Positions 27,759 through 37,128 of a DNA stretch of 64,000 nt are shown here, one piece after another; the stretch's first letter is position 1; each line of letters starts with the position of its first letter. The notes below the pieces were generated by a model. That model saw only the letters and a list, made by a program, of their open reading frames with translations, searched no databases and was not told the origin of the DNA. Position numbers and translations under genes: made by a program. The DNA comes from Bradyrhizobium sp. CCH5-F6 (GTDB lineage: Bacteria; Pseudomonadota; Alphaproteobacteria; Rhizobiales; Xanthobacteraceae): contig NZ_LSIC01000014.1 of assembly GCF_001556045.1 (NCBI RefSeq), forward strand, positions 4,790 to 68,789, given 5' to 3'.

Positions 27759-28497
27759 GAATGTCCTCCGGAAGCGCGGCCTGGTCGACCAGCCAGACGG
27801 TCTCGCCATTCGAGCGCGCGCGCAAGGCCGGCAGATTCTCGCCATTGAAGAGGCGCGTCAAGATCGGCCGCTTGTCGTGCCCGGCAATCTCGAACAGCAT
27901 CTCGCGGCAGGAGGCCAGAACGGGCAGGGTGAGCGAGACTCGCGGCACGAACGGCGCGACATTGGCCTTGGCGACGCCGGCGACCCAGCGTCGGGTCTCC
28001 TCGATCTCGGGATAACCGGGAAAGAGCGAGGCGGTGTGGCCGTCCGGTCCGGCGCCCATCAGGACGAGGTCGAACAGCGGGCGGCCCGGATCGAGCCGGT
28101 CTGCGCCATAGAAGGCCTGCAGCTCGCGTGCATAGGCTTCAGCGCCGGCATCGGGATTCTCGGCCGTGGTCGGAATCGGATGGATATGGCCGGCTGGCGC
28201 GTTGCGGTCGAGAAACGCGGCGCGCGCGAGCGCCATGTTGTTGAGGGGATCGCTCTCGGGCACGAAGCGCTCGTCGCCGATGAACCAGTGCACGCGGTCC
28301 CACGGGATCCGGCCGCGCCAGGCTTCGCTGCCGAGCAACTGATAGAGCCTCTTCGGGCTGGAGCCGCCGGTGAGGCAGATCGCGATGCGCCCGGCGTTGG
28401 CGGCGATCCGCGCCATCACCCGTTCGGCCGCCGCTTGCGCCAGGGCTTCGGCATCGGCCGCGACGATCAGCTTCGGCTGGTCTGCCGCGGCCGTCAC
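27745..28497 (-). CDS. pgl: 6-phosphogluconolactonase
   Basis: This 250-aa protein of the SOL/DevB type hydrolyses 6-phosphoglucono-delta-lactone, the product of Zwf. It contains ICLTGGSSPKRLYQLL, VHWFIGDERFVPESDPLNNMALA and LVLMGAGPDGHTASLFPG, the residues that bind the sugar phosphate. The GTG start at 28497 overlaps the zwf stop by four bases (GTGA), indicating coupled translation. Confidence 0.94.
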   Translation of the reverse strand: MTAAADQPKLIVAADAEALAQAAAERVMARIAANAGRIAICLTGGSSPKRLYQLLGSEAWRGRIPWDRVHWFIGDERFVPESDPLNNMALARAAFLDRNAPAGHIHPIPTTAENPDAGAEAYARELQAFYGADRLDPGRPLFDLVLMGAGPDGHTASLFPGYPEIEETRRWVAGVAKANVAPFVPRVSLTLPVLASCREMLFEIAGHDKRPILTRLFNGENLPALRARSNGETVWLVDQAALPEDIRGPR

Positions 28498-30005
28498 GAG
28501 AACTTCCGCCAGCTTCGTCCGTCGCGCCGGAGCAGCTCGTCGGCGCAGGCGGGGCCGTCGCTGCCGGCCTCATAGGTTTCGATGCCGTTGGTTCCCGCGC
28601 TTGACCAGGCGTCCAGGAACGGCTGCACGGCCTGCCATCCGGCCTCGATGCCGTCGGCGCGCTGGAACAGGATGTTGTCGCCGATCATGCAGTCGTAGAT
28701 CAGCGTCTCGTAGCCGGTCGAGGGATCGACGCGGAAATAGTCGCCGTAGCGGAACTTCATCTCGACGCCGTCGATGGTGATGCTCGGCCCCGGAATCTTG
28801 GCGTTGAACTGCAGCTCGATGGTCTCGGTCGGCGCGATGCCGATGGTCAGGAAATTTTGCGAGAGGCGGTCGATGTCCGTGCCTGAAAACATCGACAGCG
28901 GCGCCTGCTTGAACTTGATCGCGACTTCAGTCCGTTTGTGCCCGAGTGCCTTGCCGGTGCGCAGGTAAAAGGGCACGCCGGCCCAGCGCCAATTGTCGAT
29001 CATCAGCTTCAGCGCGACGAAAGTTTCGGTGGTGCTGTCGGGCTTGACGTCCTCGGTCTTGCGATAGTCCGGGAGGTCGTCGTCGCCGATGCGCCCCGCC
29101 AGATACTGCGCGCGCACCGAATTCTTCAGCGCCTCTTCCCGGCTCGGCTGCTGGATCGAGTTGAGGACGTCGGCCTTCTCGGAGCGCACCGAATGCGCGT
29201 CGAACCGGGCCGGCGGCTCCATCGCCACGAGCGACATCAGCTGGAACAGATGATTCGGCACCATGTCGCGCAGCGCCCCGGTGGCATCATAGAAGCCGCC
29301 GCGATGGCCGACGCCGAGCCTCTCCTCCACGGTGATCTGGATGTGGTCGATGTGGTTGCGATTCCAGATCGGCTCGAACATGCCGTTGGCAAAGCGCAGC
29401 ACCAGGATATTCTGCACCGTCTCCTTGCCGAGATAATGATCGATCCGGTAGATCTGGTGCTCCTCCATGATCTTCAACAGCTCGGCGTTGAGCGCGCGGG
29501 CCGAGTCGAGATCGGTGCCGAACGGCTTCTCGATCACCAGCCGCCGCCAGGCGCCGTTCTCCTTCATCATGCCGGTGCGGCCGAGCTCGCGCGCCGTCGG
29601 CGCGAATGCGGCCGGCGGTGTCGCCAGGTAGAACAGGCGATTGCCGCCGGTGCCTTGCGCGCATTCCAGCGAATCCAGATGCTCGCGCAAGCGATCGAAC
29701 GAAGGCGGATCCTTTGCGTCGGCCTCGACGAAGGTCACGCATTCCAGCAGCTTCCTGGCGATGTCGTCGTCCACGGGCCGGGTCGCGAACTGGCGCAGGC
29801 CCTTCATCAGGCTGTCGCGCAGCTCGTCGTCGGATTGGCCCTTGCGCGCTACGCCGACCACACAGAATTTTTCCGGTAACAGATGCTCGGCGGCAAGATT
29901 GTAGAGCGATGGCATCACCAGTCGGTGGGTGAGGTCGCCGGTCACGCCAAAGATGACGAAGGCGCAATTTTCCGGCTTGCGCTTTGGCTGCGGGTCTTTT
30001 GTCAC
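28494..30005 (-). CDS. zwf: Glucose-6-phosphate 1-dehydrogenase
   Basis: A 503-aa Zwf that oxidises glucose-6-phosphate with NAD(P)+, the entry step of the oxidative pentose-phosphate and Entner-Doudoroff routes. The nucleotide-binding motif is VIFGVTGDLTHR; the active-site signature RIDHYLGKETVQN is intact, as are EKPFGTDLDSA and MVPNHLFQL. The GTG at 30005 gives the family N-terminus; the frame reaches 30092 but would intrude on gnd. It lies 28 bases after gnd and overlaps pgl. Confidence 0.94.
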   Translation of the reverse strand: MTKDPQPKRKPENCAFVIFGVTGDLTHRLVMPSLYNLAAEHLLPEKFCVVGVARKGQSDDELRDSLMKGLRQFATRPVDDDIARKLLECVTFVEADAKDPPSFDRLREHLDSLECAQGTGGNRLFYLATPPAAFAPTARELGRTGMMKENGAWRRLVIEKPFGTDLDSARALNAELLKIMEEHQIYRIDHYLGKETVQNILVLRFANGMFEPIWNRNHIDHIQITVEERLGVGHRGGFYDATGALRDMVPNHLFQLMSLVAMEPPARFDAHSVRSEKADVLNSIQQPSREEALKNSVRAQYLAGRIGDDDLPDYRKTEDVKPDSTTETFVALKLMIDNWRWAGVPFYLRTGKALGHKRTEVAIKFKQAPLSMFSGTDIDRLSQNFLTIGIAPTETIELQFNAKIPGPSITIDGVEMKFRYGDYFRVDPSTGYETLIYDCMIGDNILFQRADGIEAGWQAVQPFLDAWSSAGTNGIETYEAGSDGPACADELLRRDGRSWRKFS

Positions 30006-30033
30006 GAACGGTCGGCCTTCGCTTTGTTGACGC

Positions 30034-31038
30034 TCACTTGGGCTTCGCCGCGCCCGGCTGCTTCGGCTCCTTATGGCCGCCGAACCCTGCACGCATCGCG
30101 GAAAGGATTTTTTCGGCGAAGGTGTGTTCCTTGCGGGAACGGAAACGTGCGTAGAGCGCCGCGGTCAGAACTTCGGCCGGCACGGCCTCGTCGATCGCGG
30201 CATTCACGGTCCAGCGACCTTCGCCGGAATCTTCGACGAAGCCGGAATATTCCGACAGCTGCGGGCTGTCGGCGAGTGCGGCCGAGGTGAGGTCGAGCAA
30301 CCAGGACGGAATCACGCTGCCGCGCCGCCATACTTCGGCGATGTCGGCGAGGTCGAAATCGTAGCGGTGATCCGCCGGCAAGGCCTCGATGTTGGCATTC
30401 TTGAGAATGTCGAAACCTTCGGCATAGGCCTGCATCAGGCCGTATTCGATGCCGTTGTGGATCATCTTGACGAAGTGGCCGGCGCCGACCGGACCGGCAT
30501 GGATGTAGCCCTGCTCGATCCGGGGATCGCGGCCCTCTCGTCCTTCGGTGCGCGGAATGTCGCCGGCGCCGGGCGCGAGCGCGGCGAAGATCGGATCGAG
30601 CCGGTCGACCACCTGCTTCTCGCCGCCGATCATCATGCAATAGCCGCGGTCGAGCCCCCAGACTCCGCCGGAGGTGCCGACATCGACATAGTGGATGCCG
30701 CGCTCCTTCAGCGCCTTGCCGCGGCGGACGTCGTCCTGCCAGAACGTGTTGCCGCCGTCGATGATGACGTCGCCAGCCTGCATCACGCCGGCGATCGTCT
30801 CGATCGTGGTCTCGGTGATGTGCCCCGCTGGCAGCATCACCCAGGCCGTGCGTGGCCGCTCGAGCTTGGAGATGAACTCTTCGAGCGTTGCCGAGCCGAC
30901 CGCGCCATCGGCGGTGAGGCCTGCGACGGCCTTGGCGTCCTTGTCGTAGACCACGGTCGAATGGCCGTGGCGCATCAGGCGGCGAACGATGTTGCCGCCC
31001 ATCCGGCCGAGGCCGATCATGCCGAGTTGCATGTGCAT
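30034..31038 (-). CDS. gnd: 6-phosphogluconate dehydrogenase (decarboxylating), short NAD-type
   Basis: At 334 aa this is the short form of 6-phosphogluconate dehydrogenase (GndA/YqeC-like) rather than the 470-aa enzyme. It starts with the dinucleotide motif [16 protein letters not shown] and has [11 protein letters not shown], the substrate signature [22 protein letters not shown] and [16 protein letters not shown]. It produces ribulose-5-phosphate and NAD(P)H. Two ATGs lie six bases apart; the second (31032) has better spacing to AAGGGA. It follows tal-pgi after seven bases. Confidence 0.93.
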   Translation of the reverse strand: MHMQLGMIGLGRMGGNIVRRLMRHGHSTVVYDKDAKAVAGLTADGAVGSATLEEFISKLERPRTAWVMLPAGHITETTIETIAGVMQAGDVIIDGGNTFWQDDVRRGKALKERGIHYVDVGTSGGVWGLDRGYCMMIGGEKQVVDRLDPIFAALAPGAGDIPRTEGREGRDPRIEQGYIHAGPVGAGHFVKMIHNGIEYGLMQAYAEGFDILKNANIEALPADHRYDFDLADIAEVWRRGSVIPSWLLDLTSAALADSPQLSEYSGFVEDSGEGRWTVNAAIDEAVPAEVLTAALYARFRSRKEHTFAEKILSAMRAGFGGHKEPKQPGAAKPK

Positions 31039-31045
31039 TATTCCC

Positions 31046-33895
31046 TTAGTTCAGCGCCTCGTTGAGCGCCGCGTTGAGTGCTGCGAGACCCTTCTTGAGC
31101 CCGCCCTTCAGGTGCACGCGCAGCGCGCGCCGGCCGCGCTCGGTGAGCACGTCGAAATCGCCGCGCGCCTGCGCCGCCTTGATGATTGCGAAGCTGGCCT
31201 TCTGGCCTGGCACCGGAAGATCCTGGGCATCATCGGCCGTGATCTGGAGAAACACGCCGCTGTCGGGGCCGCCTTTATAGGCCTGGCCTGTGGAGTGGAG
31301 GAAGCGCGGTCCGAACTCGGCACAGGTCGCGACGTGCCGCTTCTCGCGCACCTCCAGCCGCATCGCCTGCAGTGCGTCGATGGTCGTCTTGTCGCGCGCG
31401 ACGTAGCCGAGCAGGGCGACATAGTCGCCGTCGCCCGAGCGCGACAGATGCGCCTTCAGCCATGAGGTGAGGTCGCCATTGGCGCCGGCGGCGCGAAGTG
31501 CCTCGGCATTGGTCTCGTCGGTGTAGAGATCGGCCTCCTTGGTGCTGACGACCGGTCGCTCTTCCGGCAGCGCACCTGTTTTCTCGAACGCCGCGGTGAG
31601 CTCGCGCGTCTTGACCTTGGCCGCTTCCACGTCCGGCTGGTCGAACGGATTGATGCCGAGGATGGAGCCGGCAACCGCCGTCGCCATCTCGAATCGGAAG
31701 AACTCCTGGCCGAGATGCTCGATCGACTTCATGACGATGCGCACGACGGGATGACCGGCCGCCTCGATCGCCGCGAGCTTCGAGTCATGGGCTGCGTCCG
31801 CCTCGCCGTCGACACGGATGTCGATGAAGAACCGGTCGTTGCCATAGACCGAGGGATCGCCCAGCGGCTCGCCCTCGATCGGGATCAGGCCCTTGCCCTC
31901 CTTGCCGGTCGATTCCGCGATCAGCTGTTCGGCCCAGGCGCCGAAATCGGCGATCTTCTTCGATGCCAGGATCGTCACCTTGTCGCGGCCCTCGAGGCCG
32001 GCGAGTCCCATGGCGAGGCCGAGCTGCACGCCCGGGTTCTCCGAGGGCGGCACGTCCGGCCCGCAGGAGCGCGCCATCGCCAGCGCATGCTTGATGAAGG
32101 TCTTGACGTCGATGCCCGCGGTCGCCGCCGGCACCAGACCGAAGGGCGAGAGCACTGAATAGCGACCGCCGATCGAGGGCTCGCCGTGGAAGATGCGGGC
32201 ATAGTTCAGCTTCTTCGCCGCCTTCTCCAGCGACGAGCCGGGATCGGTGACCGCGATGAATCGATGGCCGGTCTTCACCTTCGTGCCGACCGCCTTGGCA
32301 ACCCGCTCGTGGAAATAATCCTTCATCGCATTCGGCTCGGTGGTGCCGCCGGACTTGCTGGAGACGATGAATACGGTGTTGGCGATGTCGATTTTCGCCT
32401 CCATCGCCCGCACTTGCGCCGGATCGGTGGAATCCAGCACATGCAGTTTCGGGAAGCCGGGCTTCTTGCCGAAGGTCTCGGCCAGCACTTCGGGGCCGAG
32501 GCTCGATCCGCCCATGCCGAGCACGACGGCATCGGAGAATTTCTGGCCCTTCACGCGGCCCGCATAGTCTTCGTAGTCGGCGATGTCCGCCTTGGCCGCG
32601 CTGTCGAGCCAGCCCAGCCATTTGTCCTCGTCCGTACCGGTCCAGACCGACTTGTCGCGCTGCCACAGCCTGCGGATCCTGGCGGACGCCCGCCATTGCT
32701 CGGTGCTCTCGGCCACGGCCTTGCCCAGCCCGTCGCCGAGCGAGAGAAGCTGGCGATCGAGCGCGGGCCCGAGCACGACCGCGCGCTTGTGGGCGACCGC
32801 GCCGTAGAGCTTGTCGGCGGCATCCGCAAACAGCTTCACGCCATCCTTGACCAGCTCCTCGGCGATCGCATCGAGCGAGATGCCGGAGCGCTCCAGCTCC
32901 TCCAGCACCCGCCGGGCGTCATCGATATTCTCTTCGAGGCTGTCGCGCGGCTTGCCATGGTCGCGGAACGCATCCAGCGTCGCCGGCGGCACCGTGTTGA
33001 TGGTATTGGGGCCGATCAACTCTTCGACGTAAAGGACGTCGCTGTAGTCCTTGTTCTTGGTGCCGGTGGAGGCCCACAGCATGCGCTGCGGCCTGGCGCC
33101 CTTGGCGGCGAGCTTCTCCCAGCGCGGCCCCGAGAACAGACGCTTGTAATCCTGGTAGGCGAGCTTGGCGTTGGCGATCGCGACCTTGCCCTTGAGCGCG
33201 GCGAGCCGTTCCTTCTCGGAGGGATCGTTGGCGCGCGCAATCTTCTCGTCGAGCTGCTTGTCCACGACCGAGTCGATGCGGCTGACGAAGAAACTCGCCA
33301 CGCTCGCGACATGCGAGGGGTCGCCGCCGCCGGCGACGTATTTTTCGAGGCCGGCAATGTAGGCCTCGGCCACCTCGAGGTAGACCGCCTTGGAGAACAG
33401 CAGCGTGATGTTGATGCTGATGCCTTCGCCGATCAGCTGTTCGATCGCCGGCAGGCCCTCCGGCGTCGCGGGCACTTTCACCATCAGGTTCTTGCGACCA
33501 ACGTCCTTCCAGAGCCGCCGCGCCTCGGCGACGGTGCCGGCGGTGTCCATCGCCAGATAGGGCGAGACTTCCAGGCTGACATAGCCGTCGCCGCCCTTGA
33601 GGCGGTCATAGACCGGGCGCAGCACATCGGCCGCGTTCTGGATGTCCTCGACGGCCACGGCCTCGAACAGGTCGGCCACGGTCCGATCGCCGCGCTTCAG
33701 CGCCTTGCCGATCGGCGCGTCATACTCGTCCGAGCTGCCGATCGCCTTTTCGAAGATCGACGGATTGGAGGTGACGCCCTTGACGCCGTCGGTCTCGATC
33801 AGCCGCTTCAGGTCGCCCTTGGCGATGAAGCCGCGGGCGAGGAAGTCCAGCCAGACGGCTTGGCCGTGCTTTTCCAGTTCTTTGACGGGATTCAT
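31046..33895 (-). CDS. tal-pgi: Bifunctional transaldolase / glucose-6-phosphate isomerase
   Basis: A 949-aa fusion. Residues about 1-365 are transaldolase ([27 protein letters not shown], and a Schiff-base Lys in the NLMVKVPAT strand). Residues about 380-949 are phosphoglucose isomerase ([59 protein letters not shown]). The fusion joins the non-oxidative pentose-phosphate branch to the glucose-6-phosphate pool and is known in some alphaproteobacteria and actinobacteria. It is the first gene of the operon tal-pgi, gnd, zwf, pgl, gntK on the minus strand, a complete route from fructose-6-phosphate through the oxidative branch. Confidence 0.95.
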   Translation of the reverse strand: MNPVKELEKHGQAVWLDFLARGFIAKGDLKRLIETDGVKGVTSNPSIFEKAIGSSDEYDAPIGKALKRGDRTVADLFEAVAVEDIQNAADVLRPVYDRLKGGDGYVSLEVSPYLAMDTAGTVAEARRLWKDVGRKNLMVKVPATPEGLPAIEQLIGEGISINITLLFSKAVYLEVAEAYIAGLEKYVAGGGDPSHVASVASFFVSRIDSVVDKQLDEKIARANDPSEKERLAALKGKVAIANAKLAYQDYKRLFSGPRWEKLAAKGARPQRMLWASTGTKNKDYSDVLYVEELIGPNTINTVPPATLDAFRDHGKPRDSLEENIDDARRVLEELERSGISLDAIAEELVKDGVKLFADAADKLYGAVAHKRAVVLGPALDRQLLSLGDGLGKAVAESTEQWRASARIRRLWQRDKSVWTGTDEDKWLGWLDSAAKADIADYEDYAGRVKGQKFSDAVVLGMGGSSLGPEVLAETFGKKPGFPKLHVLDSTDPAQVRAMEAKIDIANTVFIVSSKSGGTTEPNAMKDYFHERVAKAVGTKVKTGHRFIAVTDPGSSLEKAAKKLNYARIFHGEPSIGGRYSVLSPFGLVPAATAGIDVKTFIKHALAMARSCGPDVPPSENPGVQLGLAMGLAGLEGRDKVTILASKKIADFGAWAEQLIAESTGKEGKGLIPIEGEPLGDPSVYGNDRFFIDIRVDGEADAAHDSKLAAIEAAGHPVVRIVMKSIEHLGQEFFRFEMATAVAGSILGINPFDQPDVEAAKVKTRELTAAFEKTGALPEERPVVSTKEADLYTDETNAEALRAAGANGDLTSWLKAHLSRSGDGDYVALLGYVARDKTTIDALQAMRLEVREKRHVATCAEFGPRFLHSTGQAYKGGPDSGVFLQITADDAQDLPVPGQKASFAIIKAAQARGDFDVLTERGRRALRVHLKGGLKKGLAALNAALNEALN

Positions 33896-33900
33896 GATGC

Positions 33901-34233
33901 CTATTTATCTCCAAGCCTGCGGGCGAGGGGTTTCCGCGCCGGTCCTGACGCGCTATCCTCTAGCCTACATGCCCCCGGGAAGGAACCAATCAAGGGCATG
34001 GGAGTCATACCCTCCAGTGCAACTCCGTCGCGATCATGGCGATCCAGGCGGTCGTAGCTGTGTTGCGTAAAGTCGTTGGCCCGGGAGAACGCGGCCAAGG
34101 TTGCTTTGCGTAACGCCAGCCGTCCCGCCTCGTCGGTCAGCGGCTGCCAGGAGTGCCAACGTGGATCAGGATCCGCGTTGCATTGTGGCTCGGCCGCGAA
34201 TGGCCATGCTTGAGGATGAGCATGCACGCCCAT
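33901..34233 (-). CDS. Possible hypothetical protein, about 110 aa
   Basis: The stretch between tal-pgi and the membrane-protein gene has an open minus-strand frame ending in TAG at 33901. Its middle part, around DEAGRLALRKATLAAFSRAN, has the strong GC preference at third positions expected of real genes here, while its ends do not. The ATG at 34233 lacks a Shine-Dalgarno and overlaps the divergent gene by about a dozen bases. I do not recognise the protein; it could be a small gene or a decayed remnant. Apart from this frame I see nothing in 33896-34221. Confidence 0.3.
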   Translation of the reverse strand: MGVHAHPQAWPFAAEPQCNADPDPRWHSWQPLTDEAGRLALRKATLAAFSRANDFTQHSYDRLDRHDRDGVALEGMTPMPLIGSFPGACRLEDSASGPARKPLARRLGDK

Positions 34234-34863
34234 AAGGAAGGTTTGGCACTCGCCGTCGCCGACGGCCAGCAACCGGTTGCGTCGGTGGTCAGCATCGACG
34301 CGTCGTGCGATCTCGAAATCAATCGATGCGTGACGCAATTGCGGGTGCTGGTGGCGGCGGGCTTTGCCATGACCCTGCTCAGTGCAACCCTTGCCTTCGA
34401 TTGGTGGGACGGCTTCGGAGACTATGACGCGACGGTCGGCCATGCCGGCGTCGTGGTGTTCGGCCTGGTGACCGGCTGGCTGATCTGGATGCTTCCCGCC
34501 GAGCGAGGAGCGGTGGTGGTCGTCACTGCCTACGGCATCCGCGATCTTCGCATCGGCAACGAGTTTCTGCCGTGGGAGTCGATTGCGGAGATTTCGGCTG
34601 AAGACTACCGCGGCCGGAAGACGATCGTGCTGACGCCGACGCCGGCGTTGCGGCGCCAGTTGTGCGCCATCCCCACTTTGGCCCGTTGTGCGCAGGATGG
34701 TCGCATCTTCATCCGCCCGGAGGGCCTGGCGACCGATTTTGATACGCTGCTGTGCGCTTGCCGCGATTGCCACGCCGTCAGCACCCCGCGCACCGCATTG
34801 CAGCAGGAAGATGAACGCGGGCCCCAGGGTGGCGCTCAAGGCTTCGCCGTACAAGTGTCATAA
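34222..34863 (+). CDS. Membrane protein with two TM helices and PH-like domain (STM3941-like)
   Basis: A protein of about 213 aa. After a polar N-terminus it has two hydrophobic helices (about residues 41-60 and 75-92) joined by a short acidic loop. A soluble domain follows with AYGIRDLRIGNEFLPWESIAEISAEDYRGRKTIVLTPT, which resembles the PH-like fold of the STM3941 family. The tail holds several cysteines (CACRDC). The start at 34222 is chosen because GAGG lies six bases upstream; an ATG at 34216 and a longer start at 34153 exist in frame. Function unknown. It stands alone between divergent and downstream operons. Confidence 0.7.
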   Translation: MHAHKEGLALAVADGQQPVASVVSIDASCDLEINRCVTQLRVLVAAGFAMTLLSATLAFDWWDGFGDYDATVGHAGVVVFGLVTGWLIWMLPAERGAVVVVTAYGIRDLRIGNEFLPWESIAEISAEDYRGRKTIVLTPTPALRRQLCAIPTLARCAQDGRIFIRPEGLATDFDTLLCACRDCHAVSTPRTALQQEDERGPQGGAQGFAVQVS

Positions 34864-35100
34864 GATCGCCGCGCCCCGATCGCTATGCTGCATCGCCGGA
34901 CGGGCACACCCCCGGGAACGCCCGGATGTTGCGACCAAGTGACATTTTCTGGAAATGAGCCAATATAGACAGAGATTCGCACAAATTACAGGCATGTGCC
35001 TGTTCGTAACTCACGGAGTGCCTACGTTGTGCGTTGCGTCGTGTCGGCACCCGGGTGTCCAATGATCGTCATGTGCTCACGCTGATTCGAAACGGCCTGA

Positions 35101-35126
35101 GGAACGGTCCGGTAACTGCTTTCGTT
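35101..35126 (+). promoter_or_regulatory. EcfG-like promoter of the prkA-yeaH-spoVR operon
   Basis: GGAAC (35101-35105), 17 bases, then CGTT (35123-35126) is a full match to the alphaproteobacterial general-stress sigma consensus. Transcription would start near 35133, giving a leader of about 28 bases that contains the Shine-Dalgarno GGAGAGGG before the prkA ATG at 35161. The rest of the 297-base gap (34864-35160) shows no gene. Confidence 0.65.
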
Positions 35127-35160
35127 TCAGCTTGTAGCGGAACTCACGCGGAGAGGGATC

Positions 35161-37104
35161 ATGTACAACGATTCTCTATTCAACGCTTTCGCTCGGTCGT
35201 TCGAGGCGAGAAGCCAGCACGACATGTCGATGGCGGAATACCTGGAATCGTGTCGAAGCGATCCCATGAAATACGCCAACGCGGCCGAACGACTGCTAGC
35301 GGCGATCGGTGAGCCTCAGACAATCGACACGGCCAAGGACCCACGCCTTGGCCGTATTTTTTTGAACCGCACGATCCGTACCTACCCGGCCTTCGCCGGC
35401 TTCTACGGCATGGAAGAAACCATCGAGCGCATCGTCGGTTTCTTCCGCCACGCCGCGCAAGGCCTGGAGGAGCGCAAGCAGATCCTCTATCTGCTCGGCC
35501 CGGTCGGCGGCGGCAAATCCTCGCTCGCCGAGCGGCTGAAATCGCTGATGGAAGTGCACCCCATCTACGTGCTGAAAGCCGGCGATGAACTCTCGCCCGT
35601 GTTCGAAAGCCCGCTCAGCCTGTTCGATCCCGATCAGCTCGGGCCGATGCTGGAAGAAAAATACGGCATTCCGCGCCGCCGTCTCACCGGGCTGATGAGC
35701 CCTTGGTGTTACAAGCGGCTGGAAGCCTTCGGCGGCGACATTTCCCAGTTCAGGGTCGCAAAGATCCAGCCTTCGCGGCTGCGCCAGATCGCGATCGCCA
35801 AGACCGAGCCGGGCGACGAGAACAACCAGGACATCTCCTCGCTGGTCGGCAAGGTCGACATCCGCAAGCTCGAGACCTATGCCCAGAACGATCCGGACGC
35901 CTACAGCTATTCCGGCGGTCTCAACCGCGCCAATCAGGGCGTGCTCGAGTTCGTCGAAATGTTCAAGGCGCCGATCAAGATGTTGCATCCGCTGCTGACG
36001 GCGACGCAGGAAGGCAACTACATCGGCACCGAGAACATCGGCGCGATCCCTTTCACCGGCGTCATCCTCGCGCACTCCAACGAAGCGGAGTGGGCGAGCT
36101 TCAAGGCCAACAAGAACAACGAGGCCTTCATCGACCGCATCTGCGTCATCAAGGTGCCGTACTGCCTGCGTGTCACCGAGGAGCAGAAGATCTACGAGAA
36201 GCTGATCCAGGGCTCCGAGCTCGCGTCCGCGCCGTGCGCACCCTCGACCCTGGAGACGTTGGCGCGTTTCTCGGTGATGTCGCGGCTGCGCAAGCATGAA
36301 AACTCCACGATCTACGCCAAGATGCGGGTCTATGACGGCGAGAGCCTGAAGGAGTCCGACCCGAAGGCGCGCAGCGTCCAGGAATATCGCGATGCCGCCG
36401 GCGTCGACGAGGGCATGGACGGCGTCTCCACCCGCTTCGCCTTCAAGATCCTGGCCGCGACCTTCAACCACGATCCGCAGGAGGTCGCCGCCGATGCCGT
36501 GCATCTGATGTACGCGCTGGAGCAGTCGATCAAGCGCGAGCAGCTGCCCGAGGAGGTCGAGAAGCGCTATCTCGAATTCATCAAGGCGGATCTGGCGCCG
36601 CGTTATGCCGAGTTCATCGGCAACGAGATCCAGAAGGCCTATCTGGAATCCTACTCGGATTACGGCCAGAACCTGTTCGATCGCTACGTCGATTACGCCG
36701 ACGCCTGGATCGAGGACCAGGACTTCAAGGATCCCGACACCGGCCAGCTGCTCGATCGCGAGCTTTTGAACCAGGAACTGACGAAAATCGAGAAACCGGC
36801 GGGTATCGCCAACCCCAAGGACTTCCGCAACGAGGTCGTCAAATTCTCGTTACGCTCGCGGGCCCAGAACGGCGGCAAGAATCCGGCCTGGACCTCCTAC
36901 GAGAAGATTCGCGATGTGATCGAAAAGCGGATATTCTCCCAGGTCGAGGACCTGCTTCCGGTCATCTCCTTCGGGTCGAAGAAGGACGGCGAGACGGAGA
37001 AGAAGCACGGCGAGTTCGTCGCTCGCATGGTGGAGCGCGGCTACACCGAGCGTCAGGTTCGCCGGCTCGTCGAGTGGTACATGCGCGTGAAGCAGGCCGG
37101 TTAA
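35161..37104 (+). CDS. prkA: PrkA family serine protein kinase (YeaG)
   Basis: A 647-aa PrkA/YeaG protein: an AAA+ domain with Walker A GPVGGGKS (residues 113-120) and a C-terminal PrkA kinase region (about 390-647). It is a cytosolic serine kinase linked in enterobacteria and Bacillus to stationary-phase and stress adaptation. Typical motifs include RTYPAFAGFYGMEETIERIV near the N-terminus and SGGLNRANQGVLEFVEMFKA. It starts 35 bases after an EcfG-like -10 box and is followed by yeaH and spoVR, the conserved three-gene arrangement. Confidence 0.95.
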   Translation: MYNDSLFNAFARSFEARSQHDMSMAEYLESCRSDPMKYANAAERLLAAIGEPQTIDTAKDPRLGRIFLNRTIRTYPAFAGFYGMEETIERIVGFFRHAAQGLEERKQILYLLGPVGGGKSSLAERLKSLMEVHPIYVLKAGDELSPVFESPLSLFDPDQLGPMLEEKYGIPRRRLTGLMSPWCYKRLEAFGGDISQFRVAKIQPSRLRQIAIAKTEPGDENNQDISSLVGKVDIRKLETYAQNDPDAYSYSGGLNRANQGVLEFVEMFKAPIKMLHPLLTATQEGNYIGTENIGAIPFTGVILAHSNEAEWASFKANKNNEAFIDRICVIKVPYCLRVTEEQKIYEKLIQGSELASAPCAPSTLETLARFSVMSRLRKHENSTIYAKMRVYDGESLKESDPKARSVQEYRDAAGVDEGMDGVSTRFAFKILAATFNHDPQEVAADAVHLMYALEQSIKREQLPEEVEKRYLEFIKADLAPRYAEFIGNEIQKAYLESYSDYGQNLFDRYVDYADAWIEDQDFKDPDTGQLLDRELLNQELTKIEKPAGIANPKDFRNEVVKFSLRSRAQNGGKNPAWTSYEKIRDVIEKRIFSQVEDLLPVISFGSKKDGETEKKHGEFVARMVERGYTERQVRRLVEWYMRVKQAG

Positions 37105-37128
37105 GGCGCATGGGAGGCGAATGGAAAA

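Noticed and set aside
33901..34854. 317-aa minus-strand frame across the STM3941-like gene
   Set aside because: Most of it is the shadow of the plus-strand membrane-protein gene, which has coherent hydrophobic segments; only the left third is kept as a low-confidence possibility.
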